NCBI RefSeq assembly: GCF_002310815.1 | Contig: NZ_CP011032.1 | Coordinates: forward strand, 3,264,001 to 3,328,000 | Length of the DNA: 64,000 nt | Reading direction: 5' to 3' | From: Pseudoalteromonas tunicata | GTDB lineage: Bacteria; Pseudomonadota; Gammaproteobacteria; Enterobacterales; Alteromonadaceae | Shown here: positions 20,991-30,566 of the stretch, piece after piece | Layout of the letters: every line of letters begins with the position of its first letter | Numbering within the stretch: position 1 is the first letter of the stretch | Made by a program: the position numbers and the translations under genes | Notes under the pieces: generated by a model | The model's input: the letters and a program-made list of their open reading frames with translations, nothing else | Databases searched by the model: none | What the model was told of the DNA's origin: nothing

Positions 20991-21626
20991 TTATAATGCT
21001 GGCGTGTCGACAGCTAAATCATCTAATTTCATTTGTAATGTTGCGTTATTTGTCAAACCACCAGCATCTGCAGCGGCTTGATATGCGCTACGAGCTTGGC
21101 CTAAATCGCCTTGAGCTCGATATACATCACCTTTTAATTCGGCAACACTTGCTTTGAACGCTTCAGGCATGGTTACTGATAAAACTTTTAATGCCGCATC
21201 GTAATTTTTAAGCTCAAGCTCAATACGGGCAATACGAGAATTTGCAATCGCGTTTAACTCAGGATTTTTATTATTTTGTGTGATCCACGTTAATTTTTCT
21301 TTCGCTAAATTAAAGTCTGCTTTTTCAACCGCTTCTTTAGCAGCAACAAACGCTGCTAGTACCGCATAGCTTGAATCTTTATTATTTTTAATGAATTCAT
21401 CTGCGCCAGCAAGTGCATTGGTTTTATTTTGCGCATCAGCTTTAACTAGCTTTTCATACGCATCAGAAGCCGCTTCAGCCGATTCAACTTGGTTTTGGTT
21501 ATAGGCTTTCCAACCATATAAGCCACCTAGACCCAATACCACACCAATCACTAATGCAGTGCCGTTTTCACGGAAAAATCGCTTTATTGCTTCTGCTTGT
21601 TGTTCTTCTGTTGAATAAATTTCCAT
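20991..21626 (-). CDS. yfgM: YfgM, ancillary SecYEG translocon subunit
   Basis: A 211-residue inner-membrane protein with a short cytoplasmic N terminus, one membrane segment (about residues 22-44, ALVIGVVLGLGGLYGWKAY) and a periplasmic TPR domain. In E. coli it links SecYEG to periplasmic chaperones and affects the RcsB response. The EEQQAEAIKRFFRENG start is typical. It is between hisS and bamB with 9- and 10-base gaps. Confidence 0.92.
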   Translation of the reverse strand: MEIYSTEEQQAEAIKRFFRENGTALVIGVVLGLGGLYGWKAYNQNQVESAEAASDAYEKLVKADAQNKTNALAGADEFIKNNKDSSYAVLAAFVAAKEAVEKADFNLAKEKLTWITQNNKNPELNAIANSRIARIELELKNYDAALKVLSVTMPEAFKASVAELKGDVYRAQGDLGQARSAYQAAADAGGLTNNATLQMKLDDLAVDTPAL

Positions 21627-21635
21627 TATAACTTC

Positions 21636-22910
21636 CTATATCAGGTCGGCTAATAAAGTGGCCACTTGGCTTAGTTCAAGTGTTTGTTGGTCTTTGTGTT
21701 CTCTTAAATATTTGACCGTTACAAGCCCTTGCGCTAACTCGTCATCACCTAAAATCAAGGCAACCACGGCATCACTTTTATCTGCACGTTTTAATTGTTT
21801 TTTAAAATTACCGCCACCAGCATGCACCATGATGCGAATACCTGGCACTTGTTCTCTCAATTGCGCTGCAATTACAGGCGCTTGAATACTCGCTTTGTCA
21901 CCTAAAGAAGCTAAATACACATCTGAAGTACGACGAATGTCACCTACGCAGTCTAATTCTTGTAATAATAAGACCAAGCGCTCCATTCCCATGGCAAAAC
22001 CAACCGCTGGGGTTGCTTTTCCACCAAGTTGTTCAACTAGGCCATCATAACGACCACCGGCACACACTGTACCTTGTGCGCCTAAACTTTCTGTAACCCA
22101 CTCAAATACCGTACGATTATAATAATCTAGGCCTCGAACCAGCTTTTCATTAACCTGGTATTCGACGCCAGCTGCATCTAAACGTTCACATAAATTTGCA
22201 AAATGTTCTGCTGACTCTGCATCTAAGTGCTGAGATAACTTAGGCGCATTGCCTAAAATAGCTTGTACATCAGGATTTTTAGAATCAAGTACACGCAGTG
22301 GATTTGAATACATACGACGCTTTGAGTCTTCATCAAGATGCTCAATGTGTTGCTCTAAATACGCCACTAGCGCATTACGATATTCTTCACGTGCTTGATT
22401 AGAACCTAACGAGTTAAGTTCTAAACGCACGTACTTTGACACGCCAAATGCTTGCCATAAGCGAGCGGTTAATAAAATAACCTCAGCATCCATATCCGCA
22501 GTCGCAACACCAAATGACTCTAAACCAAATTGATGAAACTGGCGGTAACGGCCTTTTTGTGGGCGTTCGTGGCGAAACATTGGGCCCATATACCACAAAC
22601 GTTGCTCTTGGTTATATAACAAACCATTTTCGTTACCAGCACGCACGCACACCGCAGTCCCTTCAGGACGAAGTGTTAAACTGTCGCCATTACGGTCTTC
22701 AAAGGTGTACATTTCTTTTTCAACGATGTCGGTCACTTCACCAATTGAACGTTTGAATAAATCGGTTGATTCGACAATTGGAAAGCGAATTTCTTGATAA
22801 CCAAAAGAGGCGACGGTATCTCGTAATATAGTTTCGACTTTTTGCCAAACTTGGGTATCGCCTGGCAGGCAGTCGTTCATTCCACGGATTGCTTGAATTT
22901 GTTTGGCCAC
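21636..22910 (-). CDS. hisS: Histidine-tRNA ligase
   Basis: Class II aminoacyl-tRNA synthetase, 424 residues as in E. coli. Motif 1 region is [12 protein letters not shown], motif 2 [18 protein letters not shown] (about 113-130), the histidine-specific loop [14 protein letters not shown] (about 259) and [13 protein letters not shown], motif 3 GFAMGMERL. The C-terminal anticodon-binding domain follows. A stem-loop separates it from ispG. Confidence 0.98.
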   Translation of the reverse strand: MAKQIQAIRGMNDCLPGDTQVWQKVETILRDTVASFGYQEIRFPIVESTDLFKRSIGEVTDIVEKEMYTFEDRNGDSLTLRPEGTAVCVRAGNENGLLYNQEQRLWYMGPMFRHERPQKGRYRQFHQFGLESFGVATADMDAEVILLTARLWQAFGVSKYVRLELNSLGSNQAREEYRNALVAYLEQHIEHLDEDSKRRMYSNPLRVLDSKNPDVQAILGNAPKLSQHLDAESAEHFANLCERLDAAGVEYQVNEKLVRGLDYYNRTVFEWVTESLGAQGTVCAGGRYDGLVEQLGGKATPAVGFAMGMERLVLLLQELDCVGDIRRTSDVYLASLGDKASIQAPVIAAQLREQVPGIRIMVHAGGGNFKKQLKRADKSDAVVALILGDDELAQGLVTVKYLREHKDQQTLELSQVATLLADLI

Positions 22911-23032
22911 TGATTATCCTATCAATACTATTTAACTGGGTTACTTACGCAGCCAAGATTAATATTTGCGCACATTGCTGCAACTTGGCTTCGTTAAAAT
23001 AAAGAATTATAACGATCTGGACTAAAACGTAA

Positions 23033-23055
23033 ACGACAAAGCACGGCTTTGTCGT
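23033..23055 (-). terminator. Stem-loop after ispG
   Basis: Stem ACGACAAAGC/GCTTTGTCGT with a 3-base loop, followed on the minus strand by TTTACGTTTT. It is a likely weak terminator between ispG and hisS. Confidence 0.65.
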
Positions 23056-23067
23056 GTTATTTAATCA

Positions 23068-24186
23068 TTATTCGACGATTTTGATATCGATAGGGCTTTG
23101 CAGCTCTTTTTTCGCTAAATACTCACGTACTTTTTGTTCTAATTGCTCTGCCGCATTGTCATTATCGATCCGCTCTTTTTGACGTTCGCCATTAATATAC
23201 AAGCCTGAACGACGACTTGCGCCAGCCAAACCAATATCACTGACTAACGCTTCACCAGGGCCATTCACAACGCAGCCAATTACCGATACGGTAATTGGTG
23301 TAATAATATCTTCTAAGCGCTCTTCGAGCTTATTCATGGTTGCAACCACATCAAACTCTTGGCGAGAACAACTAGGGCAAGCAATAAAGTTAATTCCACG
23401 CGAACGAATGCGCAGTGATTTTAAAATATCAAAACCGACTTTAATTTCTTGTACCGGATCGGCAGCAAGAGAAACTCGTAATGTATCACCAATACCTTCG
23501 GCTAACAGCATGCCTAAACCGACCGCTGACTTAACCGAGCCTGAGCGAAAACCACCGGCTTCGGTAATACCTAAATGCAATGGCTGATCAATTTCCTTAG
23601 CAAGTAAACGATAGGCGCCTACCGCTAAAAATACATCAGACGCTTTGACAGATACTTTAAAGTTATCAAAATTAAGGCGCTGTAAAATATTCACATGACG
23701 CATGGCAGATTCGAGTAACGCTTCTGGTGTTGGCTCACCATACTTTTCTTGTAAATCGCGCTCAAGTGAGCCGCCATTAACACCGATCCGAATTGGAATA
23801 TTGCGCTCACGGGCTGCATCAACCACTGCTTTGATACGATCTTCGCTGCCAATATTACCAGGATTAATTCGTAAACAATCAACGCCATATTCAGCCACTT
23901 TTAAGGCAATACGGTAATCAAAATGAATGTCTGCAACTAACGGAATATCAACTTGTTGTTTAATTTTACGAAATGCTTCGGCAGCATCCATGGTAGGCAC
24001 AGAAACGCGCACTATGTCTGCCCCAGCCGCTTGAATAGCTTGAATTTGTTTAACTGTCGCTTCGACATTCAGGGTGTCAGTATTAGTCATAGACTGCACT
24101 GCAATCGGTGCACCATCGCCAATAGGCACATTACCTACATAAATGCGGCGAGATTTGCGTCTTACAATAGGAGATTCTGAAAACAT
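23068..24186 (-). CDS. ispG: 4-hydroxy-3-methylbut-2-enyl diphosphate synthase
   Basis: Penultimate step of the MEP isoprenoid pathway, using a [4Fe-4S] cluster. The 372 residues match E. coli IspG. The cluster Cys residues are in [11 protein letters not shown] (two, about 270-273) and [12 protein letters not shown] (one, about 305). The TIM-barrel part shows VQSMTNTDT and RINPGNIG. It is 6 bases after rodZ, in the conserved pilF-rodZ-ispG-hisS order. Confidence 0.97.
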   Translation of the reverse strand: MFSESPIVRRKSRRIYVGNVPIGDGAPIAVQSMTNTDTLNVEATVKQIQAIQAAGADIVRVSVPTMDAAEAFRKIKQQVDIPLVADIHFDYRIALKVAEYGVDCLRINPGNIGSEDRIKAVVDAARERNIPIRIGVNGGSLERDLQEKYGEPTPEALLESAMRHVNILQRLNFDNFKVSVKASDVFLAVGAYRLLAKEIDQPLHLGITEAGGFRSGSVKSAVGLGMLLAEGIGDTLRVSLAADPVQEIKVGFDILKSLRIRSRGINFIACPSCSRQEFDVVATMNKLEERLEDIITPITVSVIGCVVNGPGEALVSDIGLAGASRRSGLYINGERQKERIDNDNAAEQLEQKVREYLAKKELQSPIDIKIVE

Positions 24187-24192
24187 AAACGA

Positions 24193-25140
24193 TTACTCTG
24201 TTAAAGGAAGACTGAACTTAGCAAGGCGGTGAGATGGAAACTTTGACATATCAATCTGCTCGCCATCAAACTCAACCTCAACTAAATGAGGTTTGCCGAC
24301 AACCACAGCAAAAGGCGCTTTACCTTCAACTGTCATGGTATAACCCGCTTTTTTAACACCAAATGCTACCCGAGCAGCCGACGAATCAAAAATTTCAACC
24401 CAACTATCGTTGTTAAAGTACATCACAACTTTATTAAGCGAGTTATTAGCTTGCTTGTCATTTTTTTTTATTACTGCAACAACAGGTTCAATAACTTGTG
24501 TCGCTTCATTTAATTCTTGCTCAACTTGCGTTGATTCTGGCGTTTGTTCACTTTGCTCAACTTGTGTCTGCTCACTTAACTCATTAGTTATCTGTTCAGA
24601 ATTTAATCCAAGTTGTGCATCTTGATTTTGCACAGGTTGCTTTTGAAGAGAATCTTGCGCTACAACGCTTACGCTTTGTTGCTCAACATTTTGAATTTCA
24701 GGGCTAGCTATTGGGGCTGGCGTGGTATCACGATTTTGCCACCACCACAAAACCGACAAACCAATTACCAGTGAAAGCACAGCATAACTGAATAACATCA
24801 AACGATTATCGTGCGCTTCTTTTTCTGTCCGACGCGAAAAACTTTGCATCTTACTAATTGTGGGGCCTTCTGTTTGTGCATCATATAAAGAAAGTACATA
24901 ACTTTCATCAAGCGATAAAAATTTGCAATACGATTTAATATAGCCTTTTACAAAAGTAGCCGGACCAAGTAAAGCAAACTGATTGCTCTCAAGGTTAGTT
25001 AATTGCGCGGCACTAAGATTTAAACGTTTAGCAAATTCATCAACCGAAATTTTCGCAGCTTCACGCCCTGCGGTTAAAAAACTCCCAACTAACGGTAGTG
25101 GGGTTTCAACTGTATTATCCGTTACTTCTTGTTCTATCAT
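24193..25140 (-). CDS. rodZ: Cytoskeleton protein RodZ
   Basis: Links MreB to the elongation machinery. The 315 residues contain a cytoplasmic HTH_25 domain (about 18-85, GREAAKISVDEFAKRLNLS), a basic juxtamembrane stretch (SRRTEKEAHDNR), one membrane helix (about 111-130), a low-complexity Gln/Glu/Ser/Thr-rich periplasmic linker (about 140-225) and the C-terminal beta-rich DUF4115 domain (SWVEIFDSSAARVAFGV). It overlaps pilF by 4 bases and precedes ispG by 6. Confidence 0.93.
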   Translation of the reverse strand: MIEQEVTDNTVETPLPLVGSFLTAGREAAKISVDEFAKRLNLSAAQLTNLESNQFALLGPATFVKGYIKSYCKFLSLDESYVLSLYDAQTEGPTISKMQSFSRRTEKEAHDNRLMLFSYAVLSLVIGLSVLWWWQNRDTTPAPIASPEIQNVEQQSVSVVAQDSLQKQPVQNQDAQLGLNSEQITNELSEQTQVEQSEQTPESTQVEQELNEATQVIEPVVAVIKKNDKQANNSLNKVVMYFNNDSWVEIFDSSAARVAFGVKKAGYTMTVEGKAPFAVVVGKPHLVEVEFDGEQIDMSKFPSHRLAKFSLPLTE

Positions 25141-26621
25141 AATGAGTATGTTTTTGGATTCACTAATAAAATTTTACGACCTGGTGTTAAATAAGCATCA
25201 GTTGCTAGCTCATTCCACTCCACTAATTTTTTCATCAAAATATTGTATTTTACTGAGATGCTGAACAAGGTATCACCCTCTACCACATGGTGATAGACAT
25301 TTGGGTCATTCAAGTACACTTTGGTGCCGCTATAAACCTGATCACTTTCAGTTAATGCATTCCATTCTAGTAGCTTTTGTAATTTCACATTGTATTTAAC
25401 TGAAATACTAAAAAGATTTTCACCTTTTTTGACTACATGGTACGGCGGCTCAATCATGCCAAGTTCTTTACGATCTGCAATCACGACAGCTATTTTTTCA
25501 GATGCAGCCTCTTCATTTTTTGCTTTTTTCGTTTTAGGTTTTTCGATGATTGCCGCTTCAGCCTCTTGCTCAAGGGCAGCAACAGCATTGGCGCTAAGCG
25601 GGACTTCGTTAAAGGTGACCTTGTCCTCTGCTGGCGTAATTTTAATTAAAGGCGCATTGATAATCACAGCGTTTTTTTGCTCGCTTGCTTCAACAGATGT
25701 TGTAGCCGCATTTTCATTTGCTTGCTGTACCGGAGCCTTACGCTTCACTATCTTAATTTTTGGCTTATCAACATCCTTTACTAAATCTTTTTGCAACTTA
25801 CGCAATTCACTTTTACGGTATTGCTCACGTAATTTTTCAAACTCACTGTCTACCAATTTATTTTCACGCACAATTAGTGCTTCATAGGAAGTGCGGTACG
25901 TTTGTTGTAATGTTTTGGCAACCGTATTGGCTTTTTCGAGATGGCCCATGTTGCTTTGAATTAAGTACGACAGTAATAACGACCGTGATGAAATTCGACC
26001 CGAATTTTCATAACGCTCTAATAAATCTTCGGCTTTATGGAAATCACTTTTGGCATAATATAACGAAGATAGATTAAGCAACGATGAACCACGCAACGGA
26101 CTGTGTTTAACCGATGAAATTAAAAAGTCACTCGCTTCGCTAAAATGATCGTTTTCAATTGCACATAAAGCTAAATTTTCATAACTTTCAGCGACACGGA
26201 TATAGCTTGGAATCGCAATTGCAGCGAGTAAATATTCTTGCGCTTCGTCATATTCGCCATTACTACATAAAAACACCCCATAGTTATTTAGGGTATTGGG
26301 ATCGTTAGGATCAAGCTCTATGGCGCGTAAGTATGATTTTTTGGCCAGCTCAACTTCACCCACAGCAGAGTAATAATAAGCGGTGGTGTAGTGAACTTCA
26401 GGTAATTTTGGAGCAAAACCGACTGCTCGCTCTAAGTTATATTTAGCTTGTGAACTATCACCTGAGGCTAAATATTTCAGAGCGAGGGAAACTCGCGTTC
26501 GAGCTGCATCATCATTATTTATCCTTTTTTCTACAACGGGTTTATCACTGCCTAAGTAAACACTTTCAGTTACACATCCTGTCATCGCCAAAACACTGGC
26601 GGCTAATAATAAATGTCGCAT
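25137..26621 (-). CDS. pilF: PilF/PilW-type TPR lipoprotein fused to two LysM domains
   Basis: PilF/PilW is the pilotin that helps the type IV pilus secretin reach the outer membrane. This protein has a lipobox (TGC, Cys16), then TPR repeats (about 43-215; for example YNLERAVGFAPKLPEVHYTT and AIELDPNDPNTLNNYGVFLC). A charged, Lys/Glu/Ala-rich linker and two LysM domains follow at about 394-440 (YHVVKKGENLFSISVKYNVK) and 442-488 (YHHVVEGDTLFSISVKYNIL). At 494 residues it is about twice the usual pilotin length (about 250). LysM would give peptidoglycan binding. Position after rlmN and before rodZ is the normal pilF site. Confidence 0.88.
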   Translation of the reverse strand: MRHLLLAASVLAMTGCVTESVYLGSDKPVVEKRINNDDAARTRVSLALKYLASGDSSQAKYNLERAVGFAPKLPEVHYTTAYYYSAVGEVELAKKSYLRAIELDPNDPNTLNNYGVFLCSNGEYDEAQEYLLAAIAIPSYIRVAESYENLALCAIENDHFSEASDFLISSVKHSPLRGSSLLNLSSLYYAKSDFHKAEDLLERYENSGRISSRSLLLSYLIQSNMGHLEKANTVAKTLQQTYRTSYEALIVRENKLVDSEFEKLREQYRKSELRKLQKDLVKDVDKPKIKIVKRKAPVQQANENAATTSVEASEQKNAVIINAPLIKITPAEDKVTFNEVPLSANAVAALEQEAEAAIIEKPKTKKAKNEEAASEKIAVVIADRKELGMIEPPYHVVKKGENLFSISVKYNVKLQKLLEWNALTESDQVYSGTKVYLNDPNVYHHVVEGDTLFSISVKYNILMKKLVEWNELATDAYLTPGRKILLVNPKTYSL

Positions 26622-26735
26622 CGCGAATTCTCTATTTTAAGGTCCGAATGTTGAGTTTAACCCAACATCCTATTGTTTCATCTATTTATTTTTCAAATGC
26701 TTTGAATCAATAAAGTCAAAATAGTTCGATAAAAC

Positions 26736-27914
26736 TTAGCTGTTTGGATTTGAAACCATAGTCACGGCGATTTCATTTTCTTTTTGCAGCTGACGCTTAG
26801 CTAAACGCTTGGTTCTATCAACCACATCCCCCACTAATTGCCCACATGCCGCGTCAATATCATCACCACGGGTACGGCGTACAATACAAGTAATACCAGC
26901 AGCTTGTAGGATTTTAGAAAAACGGTCGATTCGGCTATTACTTGAACGGCCATATTCGTTACCCGGAAATGGATTAAATGGGATCAAATTCACTTTAGAA
27001 GGCGTACCTTTTAAGGTCTCAACTAATTGATGTGCTTGTTCCATGCTATCATTAATACCGTCCAACATCACATATTCAACCGTCACGTCTTTATTTGCTT
27101 TCGAACCATCGATATAACGACGACACGCAGCTAAAAACTCTTCAATTGGGTACTTTTTATTGATAGGTACTAATACATCACGCAATGCGTTATCCGGTGC
27201 ATGTAATGAAATTGCCAAAGCAACATCAATCCGCTCTTTTAAAATATCAAGCGCAGGCACAACACCCGATGTACTTAAGGTTACACGGCGTTTTGATAAA
27301 CCAAACGCCCAATCGTCCATCATCAATTCCATTGCTGGCACAACGTTATTGATGTTAAGTAAAGGCTCGCCCATTCCCATCATCACTACGTTTGTTACCG
27401 GACGACGAGTACTATCACCGTATAAACCTATGTCTTTAGCCACACGCCATACTTGGCCGATGATTTCAGATACTTTTAAATTACGGTTAAAGCCCTGTTG
27501 TGCAGTTGAACAAAATGTACATTCCAAAGCACAGCCAACTTGTGACGAGACACATAACGTAGCGCGTTCTTTTTCAGGGATCCAAACAGTCTCAACTTCT
27601 TGACCGCCCTCAAGCAGTAAAGCGTATTTAATGGTGCCATCGGCAGCCACTTGTTTAGCCGAGATTTCAGGTGCAACAATTTCGCATTCACGCTCTAAAC
27701 GTGCTTTAAGCTTTTTATTGATGTTGCTCATTTCATCAAAGTTATCGACGCCAAAGTGATAGATCCATTTCATCACCTGATCACCACGAAACGGTTTCTC
27801 ACCAAATGAGACAAACAGTTCACGCATGCCTTCACGGTTCAAATCAAGTAAATTAATTTTCTTCTTTGTCGTATTGCCTTGTGCAATACCACTCACTGCT
27901 TGCGCTTCGCTCAT
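26736..27914 (-). CDS. rlmN: Dual-specificity 23S rRNA/tRNA methyltransferase RlmN
   Basis: Radical-SAM enzyme that methylates A2503 of 23S rRNA and A37 of some tRNAs at C2. I start it at the ATG at 27914 (MSEAQAVSG), which has GAGG 8 bases upstream, rather than a GTG six codons earlier. The radical SAM motif is CALECTFCS (CxxxCxxC, about 128-136 of the longer form). [10 protein letters not shown] and the C-terminal [12 protein letters not shown], carrying the methyl-carrier Cys, are intact. It lies between ndk and pilF on the same strand. Confidence 0.96.
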   Translation of the reverse strand: MSEAQAVSGIAQGNTTKKKINLLDLNREGMRELFVSFGEKPFRGDQVMKWIYHFGVDNFDEMSNINKKLKARLERECEIVAPEISAKQVAADGTIKYALLLEGGQEVETVWIPEKERATLCVSSQVGCALECTFCSTAQQGFNRNLKVSEIIGQVWRVAKDIGLYGDSTRRPVTNVVMMGMGEPLLNINNVVPAMELMMDDWAFGLSKRRVTLSTSGVVPALDILKERIDVALAISLHAPDNALRDVLVPINKKYPIEEFLAACRRYIDGSKANKDVTVEYVMLDGINDSMEQAHQLVETLKGTPSKVNLIPFNPFPGNEYGRSSNSRIDRFSKILQAAGITCIVRRTRGDDIDAACGQLVGDVVDRTKRLAKRQLQKENEIAVTMVSNPNS

Positions 27915-28023
27915 TGAAGAGACCTCGACCACTTTGATAAAACTTACCTGCCACTAGGGCATCTTGATAACACCACAATGTGCTGACACAAACACTGTAA
28001 TTGCTTGTGTAAGCATACTGACA

Positions 28024-28048
28024 AGAAAAGGGCGCAAGGCCCTTTTCT
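28024..28048 (-). terminator. Stem-loop between ndk and rlmN
   Basis: Stem AGAAAAGGGC/GCCCTTTTCT with a 5-base loop; the minus strand continues with TTGTC, so it is a likely ndk terminator with a short T tail. Confidence 0.7.
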
Positions 28049-28099
28049 AACTGCTACGATCCGCATCTATTTGATTTAAGGATAAATCCTAACCAAATA

Positions 28100-28531
28100 T
28101 TAACGAGTACGTGGACAGATTTCTTCGTCAGAGAAGAAGTATGCGATTTCGCGTGCAGCTGATTCTAATGCGTCAGAACCGTGAACAGCGTTTTCGTCGA
28201 TGCTGTCTGCGTAATCTGCACGTAAAGTACCTGCAAGTGCGTCAGCTGGGTTAGTAGCTCCCATGATTTCACGGTTTTTAAGAACAGCGTTTTCGCCTTC
28301 TAAAACTTGAACCATTACTGGACCAGAAGTCATGAAAGATACTAAAGCGCCAAAAAATGGACGTGCGCTGTGCTCAGCGTAGAAACCTTCAGCTTTCTCT
28401 TTAGAAAGGTGAACCATTTTAGATGCAACGATTTTAAGACCAGCAGACTCAAAACGGTTATAGATTGCACCGATGTGGTTTTTAGCAACTGCGTCAGGTT
28501 TGATGATTGAGAAAGTACGCTCTAAAGCCAT
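28100..28531 (-). CDS. ndk: Nucleoside diphosphate kinase
   Basis: Exchanges terminal phosphates between NTPs and NDPs. The 143 residues match. The start [17 protein letters not shown] is typical, and the active-site His is in [12 protein letters not shown] (about residue 117). A consensus ribosome site (TTTGGAGCATAAAG) precedes the ATG. It has its own upstream region, divergent from trhP. Confidence 0.98.
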   Translation of the reverse strand: MALERTFSIIKPDAVAKNHIGAIYNRFESAGLKIVASKMVHLSKEKAEGFYAEHSARPFFGALVSFMTSGPVMVQVLEGENAVLKNREIMGATNPADALAGTLRADYADSIDENAVHGSDALESAAREIAYFFSDEEICPRTR

Positions 28532-28839
28532 CTTTATGCTCCAAATTAATTAGTAAGATTGTTTAAATTCAACGGCGGCGGATTATACGCTTTTTTCAAG
28601 CAAAAGCCTATTAAATTTGCGCAATAATCCCCCATTTGATCTGAGAGATCATAAAAAAGGATCGTAACAGGATTAAATGACATTTTTTCTAAAGCAGGTA
28701 AAAAGCCAAAAACATGATCTAACGCAAATAATAAGCCCTTTATTTACGCTACGCTTGCCCGCTTTTTTAATGGCCGCTAAAACACCGCGGCTGATTCATG
28801 CAACTGATCCGTACTCAGTTCGATGTGTGAGGAATACTT
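28532..28839. other. Divergent intergenic region ndk / trhP, no gene seen
   Basis: 308 bases that must hold both promoters. I see A/T-rich stretches but no convincing gene, repeat or long palindrome. An 81-codon plus-strand frame running from here into trhP has no ribosome site and is in another frame from trhP. Confidence 0.6.
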
Positions 28840-30216
28840 ATGTCTACCCTTTTTACTCCAGAATTACTTTCGCCTGCGGGCAGCTTAAAAAATATGCGCT
28901 ATGCCTTTGCTTATGGCTCTGATGCAGTGTATGCCGGTCAGCCACGTTATAGCTTGCGGGTGCGCAATAATGAATTTGATTTAGACAACCTCGCACTTGG
29001 TATTAAAGAAGCCCATAAGCTTAATAAAAAACTCTATGTGGTCTCAAATATTGCGCCGCACAATGCAAAAGTGAATACCTATTTGCGCGATATTGAACCT
29101 GTAATTGCGATGAAACCCGACGCCTTGATCATGTCTGATCCTGGCTTGATCATGCTAGTGCGTGAAAAATGGCCCGAGATGCCCATTCATTTATCGGTGC
29201 AAGCTAATGCGGTCAATTTTGCCACCGTAAAATTTTGGGCCAAACAAGGCATTGAGCGTGTTATTTTATCGCGGGAATTATCGCTAGAAGAAATTGGTGA
29301 AATCCGCACCCTTTGCCCAGAAACAGAACTTGAAGTTTTTGTCCATGGCGCACTGTGTATGGCGTATTCTGGCCGTTGTTTGCTCTCTGGTTACATTAAT
29401 AAACGCGACCCAAATCAAGGCACCTGTACTAACGCATGTCGCTGGGAATATGATGTAAAACCTGGTAAAGAAACCGAAACCGGCGAAATCGTGCATCAGT
29501 TCGACCCTAAAAAAATTATTCCGACCTTAGGTGCTGGCGAACCAAGTAAAGAAATTTTTATGCTTGAAGAACAAGGTCGCCCTGGCGAATACATGCCAGC
29601 GTTTGAAGATGAACATGGCACTTACATCATGAATTCAAAAGATTTACGTGCAGTGCAATATGTTGAACAACTCACAAAAATGGGCGTGCATAGTTTAAAA
29701 ATTGAAGGCCGCACCAAGTCATTTTATTACGTTGCGCGTACAGCGCAGGTGTATCGTAAAGCCATCGATGATGCTGTTGCAGGTCGACCATTTGATATGA
29801 ATTTACTCCATAGCTTAGAAAATTTAGCTCATCGCGGTTATACCGAAGGCTTTTTAAAACGCCACAATCACCAAGCCTATCAAAATTATGATTATGGTCA
29901 CTCGGTATCAGATCAGCAGCAATTTGTGGGTGAGATATTAGGCCGCAATCAAAATGGCTTAGTTGAAATTGATGTTAAAAATAAATTCTGTACTGGCCAC
30001 TCGCTCGAATTGATGACACCACAAGGCAATATCAATTTCACATTAGATCATATGGAAAACAAAAAAGGCGAACGTATTGATGATGCCAAAGGCTCTGGTC
30101 ATATCGTGCAAATTCCAATTCCTGTGGATATTGATTTAAGCCATGCCCTCTTGATGCGAAATCTTGATAAAGACCAAGATACACGAAATCCATTCAAAGC
30201 CAGTTCTTGTGTTTAA
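28840..30216 (+). CDS. trhP: tRNA 5-hydroxyuridine modification protein TrhP (YegQ, U32 family)
   Basis: U32-peptidase-family protein that, in E. coli, is needed for prephenate-dependent formation of 5-hydroxyuridine at tRNA position 34. The 458 residues match YegQ. The N-terminal TIM-barrel starts with FTPELLSPAGSLKNMRYAF. A cluster of Cys residues (GALCMAYSGRCLLSGY and GTCTNACRWEYDV, about 170-210) probably binds an Fe-S cluster. The C-terminal beta domain is of U32_C type (EILGRNQNGLVEIDVKNKF). An AGGAA ribosome site supports the start. A yfhL-type ferredoxin follows with a 2-base gap. Confidence 0.93.
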   Translation: MSTLFTPELLSPAGSLKNMRYAFAYGSDAVYAGQPRYSLRVRNNEFDLDNLALGIKEAHKLNKKLYVVSNIAPHNAKVNTYLRDIEPVIAMKPDALIMSDPGLIMLVREKWPEMPIHLSVQANAVNFATVKFWAKQGIERVILSRELSLEEIGEIRTLCPETELEVFVHGALCMAYSGRCLLSGYINKRDPNQGTCTNACRWEYDVKPGKETETGEIVHQFDPKKIIPTLGAGEPSKEIFMLEEQGRPGEYMPAFEDEHGTYIMNSKDLRAVQYVEQLTKMGVHSLKIEGRTKSFYYVARTAQVYRKAIDDAVAGRPFDMNLLHSLENLAHRGYTEGFLKRHNHQAYQNYDYGHSVSDQQQFVGEILGRNQNGLVEIDVKNKFCTGHSLELMTPQGNINFTLDHMENKKGERIDDAKGSGHIVQIPIPVDIDLSHALLMRNLDKDQDTRNPFKASSCV

Positions 30217-30218
30217 TC

Positions 30219-30467
30219 ATGGCATTACTTATTAATAACAAGTGCATTAACTGTGATATGTGTGTGCCTGAATGCCCTAATGAAGCCATATTTATGGGCA
30301 CAAAAATTTATCAGATAGAGCCAACTAAATGTACCGAATGTATCGGGCATTATGATACACCAACCTGTATCAGTGTTTGCCCGATTGATTGTATTAAACC
30401 CGACCCAGCTCACCGTGAAAGCCTTGACGAACTGGCGCAAAAATACCTCAAGCTCACTGAGCTATAA
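30219..30467 (+). CDS. yfhL: YfhL-family 4Fe-4S dicluster ferredoxin
   Basis: A small electron carrier with two [4Fe-4S] clusters. I start it at the ATG at 30219 (MALLINNKCINCDMCVPECP), 2 bases past the trhP stop, as in E. coli YfhL; an upstream ATG would overlap trhP. The first cluster motif is CINCDMCVPEC, the second CTECIGHYDTPTCISVC, with the enlarged spacing typical of this Allochromatium-type family, and a further Cys in IDCIK. The 82 residues fit. Coupling to trhP suggests it supplies electrons or is otherwise linked to tRNA hydroxylation, an inference. Confidence 0.92.
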   Translation: MALLINNKCINCDMCVPECPNEAIFMGTKIYQIEPTKCTECIGHYDTPTCISVCPIDCIKPDPAHRESLDELAQKYLKLTEL

Positions 30468-30472
30468 AACAA

Positions 30473-30495
30473 AAAAAGCGCCTCGGCGCTTTTTT
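30473..30495 (+). terminator. Intrinsic terminator after trhP-yfhL
   Basis: Stem AAAAAGCGCC/GGCGCTTTTT with a 2-base core loop and a T run, just past the yfhL stop. Confidence 0.88.
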
Positions 30496-30512
30496 ATTGC
30501 ATGTGAGATTAA

Positions 30513-30566
30513 TTTAACCTCAGTTTTGAATAAGATATTTTCCAACGTATTGGGGCTAATTTATTT
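30513..30566. repeat. Possible fragment of the MITE-like repeat (left end)
   Basis: TTAACCTCAGTTTTGAATAA then GATATTTTCCAACGTATTG resembles the left end of the repeats at 17890 and 60301. CTAATTTATTTG, shared with copy 1, continues into the last codons of the minus-strand gene ending at 30556. No right end is seen. Confidence 0.5.

Noticed and set aside
25390..25887. 165-codon plus-strand frame rich in Ser and Phe opposite pilF
   Set aside because: It is a shadow of the Lys/Glu/Ala-rich linker of the pilF product; no start signal or family pattern.
27160..27603. 147-codon plus-strand frame opposite rlmN
   Set aside because: Antisense to a strongly conserved radical-SAM gene with all motifs intact.
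28677..28922. 81-codon frame upstream of trhP
   Set aside because: It overlaps the trhP start in another frame and has no ribosome site.
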